Shown here piece by piece: positions 1 to 8,871 of a stretch of DNA of 64,000 bases. The DNA is taken from the NCBI GenBank assembly GCA_947381945.1, contig CANCXM010000001.1, forward strand, positions 156,500-220,499. Reading direction: 5' to 3'. Every line of letters starts with the position of its first letter. The stretch's first letter is position 1. The notes under the pieces are model-generated. The model did not search any database, had not been told where the DNA came from, and saw only the letters and a program-made list of their open reading frames with translations. The DNA comes from an uncultured Muribaculaceae bacterium. GTDB taxonomy: Bacteria > Bacteroidota > Bacteroidia > Bacteroidales > Muribaculaceae. The translations under genes and the position numbers were made by a program.

Positions 1-305
1 GATATAATGCCCTGTAATAATGCCCTGTAGGGACGCCCTGTGATAACTCCCTGTAATAATGCCTTGTAGGGACGGTTTGTAGGGACGCTTTTCAAAGCGT
101 CCGCCACCAAAATCCAACAGGCGGGGGATTATCTTCCCCTGCACCTCATTCCACCCCAATTTAACGGGTGTTATCCATCCAACGGGTATCAGGTATTATC
201 CATCTGCGGACGCTTTGAAAAGCGTCCCTACAAACCGTCCCGTGTATACAATCCCGTGTATACAATCCCGTGTATACCGATCCCGTGTATACCGATTCCC
301 GTCCC
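1..305. repeat. Intergenic repeat element A: inverted palindrome pair plus short tandem repeats
   Basis: No gene is visible here. A 20-bp near-palindrome GGACGCTTTTCAAAGCGTCC lies at 83-102. Its reverse complement lies at 208-227. The similarity extends outward on both sides (GGACGGTTTGTAGGGACGC... against ...GCGTCCCTACAAACCGTCC), so the two arms form a long inverted repeat around about 105 bp of spacer. The left flank (1-80) has degenerate repeats of CCCTGTAATAATGC and TGTAGGGACG. The right flank (239-300) has four to five copies of CCCGTGTATAC. A related pair lies on the other side of the next gene. Confidence 0.8.
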
Positions 306-1781
306 CTACCGGTCTTGCAAGCGCTTCCTGATGTATTCGAAAATCGCTGAATTCCCCGGACGTGGGGGATTGGAGTCGGCGATACTTCCGTCAGGGGAAA
401 TGAGGCGGTAGGAAGGAAACCCCGTCATGGTCATGGTGGTCATGATTAATTCGCAGGCGTCATCGTCCGTGACGATATAGTGGTGACAGTTCGCGGGGCT
501 GTCAGCGGTCATCCGTGTCCATGCCTTGAGGTCCGATTTGAGAGCGATGCTGACGAAAATGACATTGTCATCGGCAAAGAATTTGGCTACTTCCGGCATA
601 CTTTCATGAGCCGCACGGCATGGACCGCACCATGTGGCCCACAGGTCAAGGTAGACGAGTTTGCCCGGATAGCGGTTTTTGATGAGCGACGCGATGTCAG
701 TGTGGTCGGTTGGTGAGGGTTTGCCGTCACGGAGTTCATGGATATTTCCCGGGAGGGTCACAGCGCTCAGAAGGGGCGTGTCAATAACGCTCTCGCCATA
801 GATGGCAGTGTGGCGGGCAGGGTCGGCAAAGAGTTCTCTACCGATTTCCGGCATGGCGAGCTCAACGATTCCGTCGGTGTCATTTCCGGAAGTCTCATTT
901 GAGCTGTTTTGTGATGAGGCTGCGAGATTGTTTTCCCGGATACGATCAGCTACAAACGTCAGAAGCAGGTCGCGCATTGGGCTTTTCGGATGATGCCGGA
1001 GTATGGCTTCAACAGTCTTGTCGGGGGTAAGCTCATGCCGACTCAACTTTGACAGATAGTTGCTCAGATGTGTGAAAAACAACATTTCGCGGCAATTGGC
1101 CGGATTGGACATGTCGAAGACCGAGTCACGAAAAATAGAGAGAGCATCTTCGCTTGGAATTTTTGAGGTATAGGAGAGGATTCCGTTGGCAATCTGGAAG
1201 AGCGCTGTCCTTTCGAGCATGTCTTTAACGTCAGCCTCTATCCCGGCCGAGTCAGCGTAGGCAGAAATCGTGCTGTTGGCAGTCTTGACCATCGAGTGTA
1301 GTTCGTCGCGGAACTTTTCGAGGGGGACATCAGTCGAACTGAAGGTGGGGTTCAGGCTTCGGCTGAGAGCCCGGTAGGCGGGACCAAACTGATTGTTGAA
1401 ATCAGCCTTGTCGCCGCTGTGGACGGGTGCGGCTTTGAGATTGCGGGCATCTATGGTGAGATAGAGCGAGTCGCCCGGAGCAGCGTAAGTGCAGTAGAAC
1501 TTCCCCGCGTAATATATGGTGAAGTTATGGGCAAAAGGGAGTTGAAGCTCTGCACGGAAGTTGCCGAGTGAGTCGATGCGTGTGGCATGGCGTTTAAGGC
1601 TCCTCCCCGGATTGCAGTCAATGGGAGTGATGATGCCGGGGGAATCTGCGGTAAGATTCTCGACATGACCGCATATCACCACGCTCTTTGTCTGCGGGGC
1701 GTTGGCTAACATAGCCAATGGATTGCACACAGCAAGCGCAACAATGGCAGCCAATCCTATAGATTTTATTATATGTTTCAT
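306..1781 (-). CDS. Exported TlpA-family thioredoxin-like oxidoreductase
   Basis: This 491-residue protein has a Sec signal peptide (about residues 1-28, hydrophobic core followed by ANA). A beta-rich N-terminal region of the type often placed before TlpA domains in Bacteroidota follows (about 35-120), then a helical linker (about 130-290). The C-terminal thioredoxin fold (about 355-491) has the redox motif WCGPC at 384-388 and a cis-proline in GFPSY near 456. The expected role is thiol-disulfide exchange in the periplasm, possibly reducing envelope proteins or maturing cytochromes. The substrate cannot be read from the sequence. The gene stands alone and is bracketed on both sides by related palindromic repeat elements. 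Family assignment is secure; the specific role is not. Confidence 0.85.
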   Translation of the reverse strand: MKHIIKSIGLAAIVALAVCNPLAMLANAPQTKSVVICGHVENLTADSPGIITPIDCNPGRSLKRHATRIDSLGNFRAELQLPFAHNFTIYYAGKFYCTYAAPGDSLYLTIDARNLKAAPVHSGDKADFNNQFGPAYRALSRSLNPTFSSTDVPLEKFRDELHSMVKTANSTISAYADSAGIEADVKDMLERTALFQIANGILSYTSKIPSEDALSIFRDSVFDMSNPANCREMLFFTHLSNYLSKLSRHELTPDKTVEAILRHHPKSPMRDLLLTFVADRIRENNLAASSQNSSNETSGNDTDGIVELAMPEIGRELFADPARHTAIYGESVIDTPLLSAVTLPGNIHELRDGKPSPTDHTDIASLIKNRYPGKLVYLDLWATWCGPCRAAHESMPEVAKFFADDNVIFVSIALKSDLKAWTRMTADSPANCHHYIVTDDDACELIMTTMTMTGFPSYRLISPDGSIADSNPPRPGNSAIFEYIRKRLQDR

Positions 1782-2112
1782 GTCGATTTTAGCATTTTGT
1801 CCACGATTAATAGGTGCCGGGACGCTTTGTTGTGCTTTGTAACGCTCTGTTGCGCTCAGTAGGGACGCTTTTCAAAGCGTCCGCCGATAAAATTCAACAG
1901 CCTATGAAATTCAACAGCCTATGAAATTCAACAGCCTATGAAATTCAACAGCCAATGAAACTCACCAGCCAATGAAATCCAACAGCCTATGTCCACGCCT
2001 GGAATCATTCCGTCCCATCCAGGTGTTATCCATTCTCGTTCCGGACGCTTTAAAAAGCGTCCCTACAAAGCCGCTCCTCAAAACCAAAGCCGCTCCTCAA
2101 AACTCACAACTC
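1782..2112. repeat. Intergenic repeat element B: inverted palindrome pair around a 17-bp tandem repeat
   Basis: GGACGCTTTTCAAAGCGTCC at 1863-1882 and the inverted GGACGCTTTAAAAAGCGTCC at 2043-2062 flank about 160 bp. Between them are six copies of a 17-bp unit, AATTCAACAGCCTATGA, at about 1891-1992; the first four are nearly identical and the last two have diverged. Outside the palindromes the TAGGGACG / CGTCCCTACA borders match those of element A at the window start. Both elements also share the internal words ATCCAACAG and GGTGTTATCCAT. No gene is supported in this gap. Confidence 0.8.
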
Positions 2113-4128
2113 TCAAATAACTATCTTCCCGGAGTTGCGCTCCTTGATGATTCCGTGGCGGAAGGCATAGAGAAGCTCAGTCAGTTCATCAATCTGGCTC
2201 TGGAGGATTTTACCCTTGTCGGTATCGCGGACGCGGATACGCTGCGAGGTTTGCTCGACCATCTTGGTGGAGCGCACGATGTCCGTACCGCTGCGGATGG
2301 CCTCCTCCTCGGAGATGAAAGGCTCATGTTCGACAAGCTCGAAGTTGCTGCTGTGGTAGATGAGCGTATAGCCTGCGATGCCGGTGGTCTTGTGGTAAGC
2401 TTTGGCGAATCCGCCGTCAATGACCATCAGCTTGCCGTTGGCGCGGATGGGACTCTCGCCTTTCTGAGTGCGGACGGGGACATGGCCATTGATGATGTGG
2501 CGTTGCGAACCTTCAACCCCGAATTCGTCGAGAATCATGTCGCACACCTCCTCTTTCTGGCGCAGTGAATAGTAGTGGCCCTTCTCCTCCCGGTGAGCTT
2601 CGGAATCCTTGATGAAGTATCGTTCGAAGGTGGTCATGCGGCTCTTGTCGAAGAGCGGAGAGTCGGGCCCGCACCACAGATACCAATAATAATCGCGCGC
2701 GTAGTCCTTCTCGTCGGTAGGAGTGTCGTCATTGAAAGCCGAGCGGATGAGCATCCCGATACGGTGGAACAGCTCGCGGCCACGGTAGTGCTGTCCGTTG
2801 ACAGTCACGTCCTTCAGCGTACCGTCGGCGTTGAGGGGCATGGAAGCGTGGAAGAGGAGGTTGGAATTGTAGATTCCATACATGCAGCCATGGCTGAACA
2901 GGAGCGATATGTGGCGCTTGAGTCCGGTGCTGACAGTGAATGAGTGGTGGAGTTTCTTGATGAGCTCCTCCTCCTCCGTGGTGAGGCGGTAGGGGTCCTT
3001 GGGATCGATGGTGGGGAAATTCATGTCGGCCATCTCGTAGGTCTTTCCGTCGACCACGACAGTCCCCTTGGCGAAGTCGATTTTGTCGAGGAGGTTGCGG
3101 TCGGTCATTTCCCATTCGGGGTGTTTGAGGGTCATTGCCCCTTCGAGCTTGAACTGGATGACGGCTATGGCCTTGTGCATCTGAGCCATCAGGCGGAGTG
3201 TCTTTTCGGGATGCTCGGTCTGCTCCGCGTCCACTCTCGGTGCGAACTCTGTGCAGGGGTCGTCGGCGTAGGTCTCCATCGCCATTGTCGCGAGTGGCAG
3301 GAGGTTGATTCCGTAGCCGTCCTCGAGGGTGGTGAGGTTGGCATAGCGGAGCGATACGCGGACCACGTTGGCGATGCAGCACTCATTGCCTGCGGCGGCT
3401 CCCATCCAGAGCATGTCGTGGTTGCCCCACTGGATGTCCCAGTTGCCGTAGTTTGCGAGGGTGTCCATGATGAGATGTGCGCCCGGTCCTCGGTCATAGA
3501 CGTCGCCGAGGATATGGAGTTGGTCGATGCTGAGTTTCTGGATTACCTTACACATGGCCACGATGAAGGCATCGGCCTGGCCGGTAGTTATTATGGTCTC
3601 GATGATGCGGTTGAAATAGGCCTGCTTGTCATACTCCCCGCGCTCCTCGTGGAGAAGCTCCTCAATGATGTAGGCAAACTCCTTGGGAAGCGCCTTGCGG
3701 ACCTTCGAGCGGGTGTATTTCGACGACACGCTCTGGCAGACCTTGATGAGCTGATGGAGAGTGATGTTGTAGAAGTCCTCCATGTCCTCCTCGGTCGAGC
3801 GGACAATCTGCATCTTCTCTTCGGGGTAGTAGATGAGCGAGCAGAGCTGACGGATTTCGTTCTCGCGCATGGATGTGCCGTAGATGTCGGTGACCTTGCG
3901 CTTGATGTTGCCCGATGCGTTTTTCAGAATGTGGCGGAAAGCCTCGTGTTCGCCGTGGAGGTCGGCCACGAAGTGTTCGGTGCCTTTCGGGAGATTGAGT
4001 ATGGCTTCGAGATTGATGATTTCAGTGCTTGCCGAGCTGACGTCGGGAAACGTCTGGGCAAGAAGTTCGAGAATCCGTCGGTCGTTTTCGGCCTGCTGTG
4101 CGGTGACCTTTGTGTCGATGGGTGACAT
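2113..4128 (-). CDS. fbp: Fructose-1,6-bisphosphatase, class III
   Basis: This 671-residue cytoplasmic enzyme hydrolyses fructose 1,6-bisphosphate to fructose 6-phosphate in gluconeogenesis. It has the metallophosphatase signatures of the large class III family: VADLHGEHEAF near the N terminus, GDVYDRGPG, GNHDMLWMG and a later INGHVPV. The length fits the family (about 640-670). The frame stays open 62 codons further upstream, but I chose ATG 4128 because the protein then begins MSPIDTKVT and because a -7-like element (TAATTTTG on the minus strand, 4155-4162) lies just upstream. A longer protein would have to be translated through that promoter. It is transcribed divergently from kduD. Confidence 0.9.
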   Translation of the reverse strand: MSPIDTKVTAQQAENDRRILELLAQTFPDVSSASTEIINLEAILNLPKGTEHFVADLHGEHEAFRHILKNASGNIKRKVTDIYGTSMRENEIRQLCSLIYYPEEKMQIVRSTEEDMEDFYNITLHQLIKVCQSVSSKYTRSKVRKALPKEFAYIIEELLHEERGEYDKQAYFNRIIETIITTGQADAFIVAMCKVIQKLSIDQLHILGDVYDRGPGAHLIMDTLANYGNWDIQWGNHDMLWMGAAAGNECCIANVVRVSLRYANLTTLEDGYGINLLPLATMAMETYADDPCTEFAPRVDAEQTEHPEKTLRLMAQMHKAIAVIQFKLEGAMTLKHPEWEMTDRNLLDKIDFAKGTVVVDGKTYEMADMNFPTIDPKDPYRLTTEEEELIKKLHHSFTVSTGLKRHISLLFSHGCMYGIYNSNLLFHASMPLNADGTLKDVTVNGQHYRGRELFHRIGMLIRSAFNDDTPTDEKDYARDYYWYLWCGPDSPLFDKSRMTTFERYFIKDSEAHREEKGHYYSLRQKEEVCDMILDEFGVEGSQRHIINGHVPVRTQKGESPIRANGKLMVIDGGFAKAYHKTTGIAGYTLIYHSSNFELVEHEPFISEEEAIRSGTDIVRSTKMVEQTSQRIRVRDTDKGKILQSQIDELTELLYAFRHGIIKERNSGKIVI

Positions 4129-4154
4129 GGTGCTTAGATTTGATTTATTTCGGG

Positions 4155-4162
4155 CAAAATTA
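4155..4162 (-). promoter_or_regulatory. Probable -7 element for fbp
   Basis: On the minus strand the sequence reads TAATTTTG, matching the Bacteroidota -7 consensus TAnnTTTG, 26 bp before the chosen fbp start. No clear TTTG -33 element is seen at the right spacing, so this is only a partial match. Confidence 0.4.
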
Positions 4163-4361
4163 AAAATAAATTTGTAATCCCCGCAGAAATGAGTCGATAA
4201 AATTTGACTTATTGTAGTTTTCTCGGGCCGGAAATTAATTTTTACAAGTTTTAAGTGGCTAAATTTTGAAGGCTCTGTTAAAATTATTAATTTTACCACC
4301 GAATTTGCAAACATTTAGCGCAATCACCTTAAATGCCTGAAACTTATTAATCTATGCATAT

Positions 4362-5156
4362 ATGGTAAATTTCTCACTTGAAGGCAAGGTCGCCCTCGTC
4401 ACCGGCGCTGCCTACGGAATCGGACTTGCAATCGCCCAGGCCTACGCCGAGGCAGGTGCAAAAATCGTGTTCAACTGCTCACGTCAGGAAACTGTCGACC
4501 GCGGCCTTAAAGCTTACAAGGAACTCGGCATCGACGCCAAGGGCTATCTCTGCGACGTCACTGATGAAGAGGCCGTGAAGGCAATGGTAGCCGACATCGA
4601 GGCTACTGTCGGTACAATTGACATTCTCGTCAACAATGCAGGTATCATCAAGCGCATCCCCATGGAGGAAATGGCTGTCGAGGACTTCCGCCGCGTGGTC
4701 GACGTTGACCTCATCGCCCCCTACATCTGCGCCAAGGCCGTAATCCCCGGCATGATAAAGAAGGGCCACGGCAAAATCATCAACATCTGCTCAATGATGA
4801 GCGAGCTCGGCCGCGAGACCGTCAGCGCATACGCTGCTGCAAAGGGTGGCCTCAAGATGCTCACCCGCAACATCTGCTCGGAATACGGCGAACACAACAT
4901 CCAGTGCAACGGTATCGGCCCGGGCTACATCGCAACTGACCAGACCGCTCCTCTCCGTGAAATCCAGCCCGACGGCAGCCGTCATCCCTTCGACCAGTTC
5001 ATCATCTCCAAGACTCCCGCCGCACGCTGGGGTACTCCCGAGGACCTCATGGGACCCGCTGTCTTCCTCGCTTCGGACGCATCTGACTTTGTGAACGGCC
5101 ACGTCCTCTATGTCGACGGTGGCATTCTCGCCTACATCGGCAAACAGCCCAAGTAA
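4362..5156 (+). CDS. kduD: 2-dehydro-3-deoxy-D-gluconate 5-dehydrogenase (KduD)
   Basis: This 264-residue short-chain dehydrogenase reduces 3-deoxy-D-glycero-2,5-hexodiulosonate to 2-keto-3-deoxygluconate (KDG) with NAD(P)H in pectin and uronate catabolism. It has the Rossmann motif TGAAYGIG at residues 14-21, NNAG at 91-94 and the catalytic set Ser144, Tyr157 and Lys161. No signal peptide is present, so it acts in the cytoplasm. The stop codon overlaps the next start by one base (TAATG), which points to translational coupling with the permease. It is the first gene of a kduD-permease-kduI-kdgK run, and this context supports KduD over other SDR roles. Confidence 0.9.
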   Translation: MVNFSLEGKVALVTGAAYGIGLAIAQAYAEAGAKIVFNCSRQETVDRGLKAYKELGIDAKGYLCDVTDEEAVKAMVADIEATVGTIDILVNNAGIIKRIPMEEMAVEDFRRVVDVDLIAPYICAKAVIPGMIKKGHGKIINICSMMSELGRETVSAYAAAKGGLKMLTRNICSEYGEHNIQCNGIGPGYIATDQTAPLREIQPDGSRHPFDQFIISKTPAARWGTPEDLMGPAVFLASDASDFVNGHVLYVDGGILAYIGKQPK

Positions 5157-6580
5157 TGGAGGCAGTATTCGCTTACGTCATCTCGCTCGGCGCAGCGGTG
5201 ATGATGCCTATAATCTTCCTAATCCTCGGTCTTTGCATCGGCCTCGGCTTCAACAAGTCGCTGATGAGCGGTCTGAAAGTCGGTGTCGGCTTCATAGGCC
5301 TTGGTATCGTCACAGCCCTGCTGACCGACTCGATGTCGGACCCCCTGAAGACAATCACAAACCTCTATGACCTGCAGCTCAAAGTGTTCGACATGGGATG
5401 GCCCGCAGCCGCATCCGTAGCCTACAACACTGCTGTCGGTGCCTTCATCATCCCCGTCTGTCTCGGCATCAACATCCTGCTGCTTCTCATCAAGGGTACG
5501 CGCACTGTGAATATCGACCTCTGGAACTACTGGCACTTCGCCTTCATCGGCGGTGTGGTCTATTTCGCGACAGAGTCGATTGCATGGGGCTTCTTCGCAG
5601 CCATCATCTGCTACATCATCACCCTCGTTGTAGCCGACGTGACTGCTCCCAAATTTCAGAGCTTCTACCGTGACGTAGACGGCATCAGCATCCCGCAGCC
5701 CTTCTGCGCAGGCTTCGTGCCTTTCGCCTGGGGTATCAATGCTGTCCTCGACCGCATCCCCGGCATGAGCCGTCTCGAAATCGACGCCGAGGGTCTCAAG
5801 AAGAAGTTCGGCATTGCCGGTGAGCCCCTCTTCCTCGGAATCGTGGTCGGCATAGTCATCGGTTGCCTCCAGTTCGATTCTTGGAATGCCATCGTCGACA
5901 ACATTCCCAAGATTCTCATGCTTGGCGTGAAGATGGGTGCCGTCATGGAACTTATTCCTCGTGTGACAGTCCTCTTCATCGAGGGTCTGAAGCCTATCTC
6001 CGAGGCTACCCGCTCGATGATTGCCCGCAAGTTCAAGGGTGCCGAAGGTCTCTCTATCGGTATGAGCCCCGCTCTTGTCATCGGTCATCCGACCACTCTC
6101 GTTGCCTCGATCATCCTCATCCCCGTGACCCTTATCATCGCGGTCATCCTTCCGGGCAACGCCTTCCTTCCGCTGGCCTCGCTTGCAGGTATGTTCTACA
6201 TCTTCCCGCTCGTGCTCCCCTACACCAAGGGCAGTGTGCTGAAGACACTCGTGGTTGGTATCGTTGTGCTTGTGCTCGCGCTCTACCTCGTCACATGGAT
6301 GGCCCCCGACTTCACCAAGGCCGCCCATGAAGTGGCCGCAGCCCATCCTGACGACAAGGCCGTGCAGGTTCCCGAAGGCTTCCTCGCAGGTTCGCTTGAC
6401 TTCGCCGGCAGTCCGCTCGGAGCAGCCATCTATTGGTGTATCGAAGGCTTCAAGTCAATCAGCATCTATGTCGGAGCCTCCATCCTGACTGTCTTCACCG
6501 CAGGGCTCGTCTGGTGGAACCGCCGCCGCATGATGCGTCTCGAAGCCGAGCGCCCCGCATCGAGCCACATCACGGACTGA
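5156..6580 (+). CDS. EIIC-Gat-type permease, likely importer of a KduI/KduD pathway intermediate
   Basis: This 474-residue polytopic membrane protein resembles the galactitol PTS IIC family (GatC/SgcC). It has many hydrophobic segments from residue 1 onward, conserved loops such as NTAVGAFIIP and WGINAVLDRIPG, and the GHPTTLVAS segment in the second half. No EIIA or EIIB gene is nearby, and the downstream kinase KdgK would do the phosphorylation. It therefore probably works as a non-phosphorylating carrier for an unsaturated-uronate derivative. The C terminus (ends WWNRRRMMRLEAERP...) is basic and cytoplasmic-looking. The family is confident; the substrate is inferred only from its place between kduD and kduI. 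Confidence 0.8.
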   Translation: MEAVFAYVISLGAAVMMPIIFLILGLCIGLGFNKSLMSGLKVGVGFIGLGIVTALLTDSMSDPLKTITNLYDLQLKVFDMGWPAAASVAYNTAVGAFIIPVCLGINILLLLIKGTRTVNIDLWNYWHFAFIGGVVYFATESIAWGFFAAIICYIITLVVADVTAPKFQSFYRDVDGISIPQPFCAGFVPFAWGINAVLDRIPGMSRLEIDAEGLKKKFGIAGEPLFLGIVVGIVIGCLQFDSWNAIVDNIPKILMLGVKMGAVMELIPRVTVLFIEGLKPISEATRSMIARKFKGAEGLSIGMSPALVIGHPTTLVASIILIPVTLIIAVILPGNAFLPLASLAGMFYIFPLVLPYTKGSVLKTLVVGIVVLVLALYLVTWMAPDFTKAAHEVAAAHPDDKAVQVPEGFLAGSLDFAGSPLGAAIYWCIEGFKSISIYVGASILTVFTAGLVWWNRRRMMRLEAERPASSHITD

Positions 6581-6635
6581 TCCAAACTCCACACTCAGAT
6601 AATCACCGATTCAAATAAAAATTGAAACATCACTC

Positions 6636-7556
6636 ATGAAAAAAATATTAACAGCTATCGCACTTATGGGAATGTCGCTCTCAGGCATGGCACAGACCGA
6701 ATACTCAATCCTCCGTGCCTGCCATCCCGATGACGTAAAACACTACGACACCGAGCAGCTCCGCTCACACTTCATGATGCCCAAAGTCATGGAGGAGAAC
6801 AAAATCAATCTCACCTACTCGATGTATGACCGTCTCATCTACGGTGGCGTTGTCCCCGTCGGCAAGGAAGTTGTCCTCGAAACCATCGACCCCCTGAAGG
6901 CAAAATACTTCCTCGAGCGCCGCGAACTCGGTGTGGTCAACATCGGCGGTGACGGTATCGTGACTGTCGACGGCAAGGAGTATGAACTCCACTTCAAGGA
7001 TGCGCTCTATGTCGGCCGTGGCAAGCAGAACGTCAGCTTCCGCAGCAAGGACAACTCGAACCCCGCCAAATTCTACATCAACTCGACTCCCGCCCACAAG
7101 GAGTACAAGACCCAGCTCATCACCATCGATGGCCGCAAAGGCTCCATCAAGGCCAACTGCATCAAAGCCGGTTCGCTCGAAGAGTCCAATGACCGCGTGA
7201 TTAATCAGCTCATCGTCTCCAACGTTCTCGAAGAGGGTCCCTGCCAGCTTCAGATGGGTCTCACCGAGCTTAAGCCCGGAAGCGTGTGGAACACAATGCC
7301 TGCCCACACCCACGACCGCCGCGTCGAGGCTTACTTCTACTTCAATGTCCCCGAGGGCAACGCAATCTGCCATATCATGGGTGAACCTCAGGAAAACCGC
7401 CTCATCTGGCTCCATAACGAGCAGGCTGTCATGTCGCCCGAATGGTCGGTACACGCTGCTGCTGGAACCTCGAACTACATGTTCATCTGGGGCATGGGTG
7501 GCGAGAACCTCGACTATGGCGACATGGACAAGGTGACCTATCTTAACATGAAGTAA
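6636..7556 (+). CDS. kduI: 4-deoxy-L-threo-5-hexosulose-uronate ketol-isomerase (KduI) with a signal peptide
   Basis: This 306-residue cupin isomerase converts 5-keto-4-deoxyuronate to 3-deoxy-D-glycero-2,5-hexodiulosonate. The zinc ligands expected for KduI are present as H224-x-H226, E231 (in [15 protein letters not shown]) and H273 (in SVHAAAG). Unusually, the protein begins [20 protein letters not shown], a convincing Sec signal peptide with cleavage before or after Gln20. The mature part then starts at [15 protein letters not shown], where ordinary cytoplasmic KduI proteins begin. Export would put the isomerase in the periplasm, upstream of the permease encoded before it. Function is confident; the location is inferred from the signal. 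Confidence 0.9.
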   Translation: MKKILTAIALMGMSLSGMAQTEYSILRACHPDDVKHYDTEQLRSHFMMPKVMEENKINLTYSMYDRLIYGGVVPVGKEVVLETIDPLKAKYFLERRELGVVNIGGDGIVTVDGKEYELHFKDALYVGRGKQNVSFRSKDNSNPAKFYINSTPAHKEYKTQLITIDGRKGSIKANCIKAGSLEESNDRVINQLIVSNVLEEGPCQLQMGLTELKPGSVWNTMPAHTHDRRVEAYFYFNVPEGNAICHIMGEPQENRLIWLHNEQAVMSPEWSVHAAAGTSNYMFIWGMGGENLDYGDMDKVTYLNMK

Positions 7557-7625
7557 TCCTCTCCGCACCTTCATAATCAATCAGACAACAAATCTTTAAT
7601 CATCCTATAATCATAAGAAATTATC

Positions 7626-8645
7626 ATGAAAGTCGTAACTTTAGGCGAAATCATGCTTCGCCTTTCTCCCGAAGGAAACCATCGCTTCGTGCAAGTTGAT
7701 AACTTTGACGTAATCTGGGGTGGCGGTGAGGCCAACGTGGCTGTCAGCTGTGCCAACTACGGTCTTGACGCATACTTCGTGTCAAAACTCCCCAAACATG
7801 AAATCGGTCAGGCTGCTGTCAACGCTCTCCGTCGCTATGGCGTGCACACCGACCACATCGCCCGTGGTGGTGACCGCGTAGGTATCTACTACTGCGAGAC
7901 CGGTGCTTCAATGCGTCCTTCAAAGGTCATCTACGACCGCGCCAACTCAGCTATCGCCGAGGCTGATCCCGAGGATTTCGACTTCGACGCTATCATGGAA
8001 GGTGCCGATTGGTTCCACTGGAGCGGTATCACTCCCGCTATCAGCGACAAGGCTGCCGAGCTTACCCGTCTTGCCTGCGAGGCTGCAAAGCGTCACGGCG
8101 TGACTGTATCTGTCGACCTCAACTTCCGCAAGAAACTCTGGACAAAGGAGAAGGCACAGTCAATCATGCGTCCCCTCATGCAGTATGTCGACGTATGTAT
8201 CGGCAACGAGGAAGATGCTGAACTCTGCCTCGGCTTCAAGCCCGATGCTGACGTTGAAGGCGGCGAGACCAACGCTGAAGGCTACAAGGGCATTTTCAAG
8301 GCTATGGCCAAGGAGTTTGACTTCAAGTATGTCATCTCTACCCTCCGCGAATCATTCTCAGCTACCCACAACGGCTGGAAGGCTATGATCTACAACGGCG
8401 AGGAATTCTACGAGTCGAAGCGCTACGACATCAACCCCATCATCGACCGTGTAGGTGGTGGTGACTCATTCTCAGGTGGTGTCATCTACGGCCTTCTCAC
8501 TATGCCCAACCAGGGTGAGGCCCTTGAATTTGCTGTTGCAGCTTCTGCCCTCAAGCACACTATCCCCGGTGACTTCAACCTCGTCACTGTAGACGAAGTG
8601 AAGGCTCTCGCTGGAGGTAACGCCAATGGCCGCGTACAGCGCTAA
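7626..8645 (+). CDS. kdgK: 2-dehydro-3-deoxygluconokinase (KDG kinase)
   Basis: This 339-residue PfkB/ribokinase-family sugar kinase phosphorylates KDG to KDPG using ATP in the cytoplasm. It starts MKVVTLGEIMLRLSPEG and has the substrate-side motif GGGEANVAVSCANYG near residue 35. The anion-hole and catalytic-base motif DRVGGGDSFSGG lies in the C-terminal third. It is the last gene of the kdu run, 69 bp after kduI and followed by a strong terminator. A KDPG aldolase gene, often linked to kdgK, is absent here. Length and motifs fit KdgK better than fructokinase, and the neighbours agree. Confidence 0.9.
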   Translation: MKVVTLGEIMLRLSPEGNHRFVQVDNFDVIWGGGEANVAVSCANYGLDAYFVSKLPKHEIGQAAVNALRRYGVHTDHIARGGDRVGIYYCETGASMRPSKVIYDRANSAIAEADPEDFDFDAIMEGADWFHWSGITPAISDKAAELTRLACEAAKRHGVTVSVDLNFRKKLWTKEKAQSIMRPLMQYVDVCIGNEEDAELCLGFKPDADVEGGETNAEGYKGIFKAMAKEFDFKYVISTLRESFSATHNGWKAMIYNGEEFYESKRYDINPIIDRVGGGDSFSGGVIYGLLTMPNQGEALEFAVAASALKHTIPGDFNLVTVDEVKALAGGNANGRVQR

Positions 8646-8683
8646 GGAACTTTTGAAAATCAGTTCTCTGTTTTAATTAATCC

Positions 8684-8727
8684 AATCACCCGTGTCATCC
8701 ACAAAAGGATTACATGGGTGATTTTTT
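8684..8727 (+). terminator. Rho-independent terminator after kdgK
   Basis: AATCACCC (8684-8691) pairs with GGGTGATT (8716-8723), with further pairing of GTGT/ACAT inside. A run of T follows. It ends the kduD-kdgK operon. Confidence 0.8.
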
Positions 8728-8840
8728 ATTGCTTCGCGTATGGAATGAGGGAATTGTAATGGCCTCTGATTTAGAAAATATAATGGCTTATGGAGAATAA
8801 AAAACTCTATTCCATTCAAAAGAAGATGATTGGAACAGAG

Positions 8841-8871
8841 TTTGGAAATGAGATGGGATTTCGTATATTTG
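8841..8871 (+). promoter_or_regulatory. Orphan consensus promoter in a gene-free gap
   Basis: TTTG at 8841-8844 and TATATTTG at 8864-8871 are separated by 19 bp, an exact match to the Bacteroidota promoter consensus. No convincing ORF begins within 200 bp downstream. The predicted transcript starts near 8878 and would contain CCCGG (8883-8887) ... CCGGG (about 8927-8931), which can close a hairpin. A small RNA is possible. The rest of the gap 8728-9118 is AT-rich and holds nothing else I recognise. Confidence 0.45.

Noticed and set aside
1972..2568. A 198-codon plus-strand frame starting in the intergenic repeats
   Set aside because: It starts inside the palindromic repeat element and continues antisense to the fbp 3' end.
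2944..4125. A 393-codon open frame on the plus strand opposite fbp
   Set aside because: It is fully antisense to the well-supported fbp gene and its translation has no recognisable domain; long antisense frames are expected from the codon usage here.
4129..4314. A 62-residue N-terminal extension of the class III FBPase
   Set aside because: It would span a -7 promoter element and has no similarity to the family start.
5219..6346. A 375-codon open frame on the minus strand opposite the EIIC permease
   Set aside because: The translation is extremely His/Asp/Glu-rich and lies entirely inside a strongly supported membrane protein gene.
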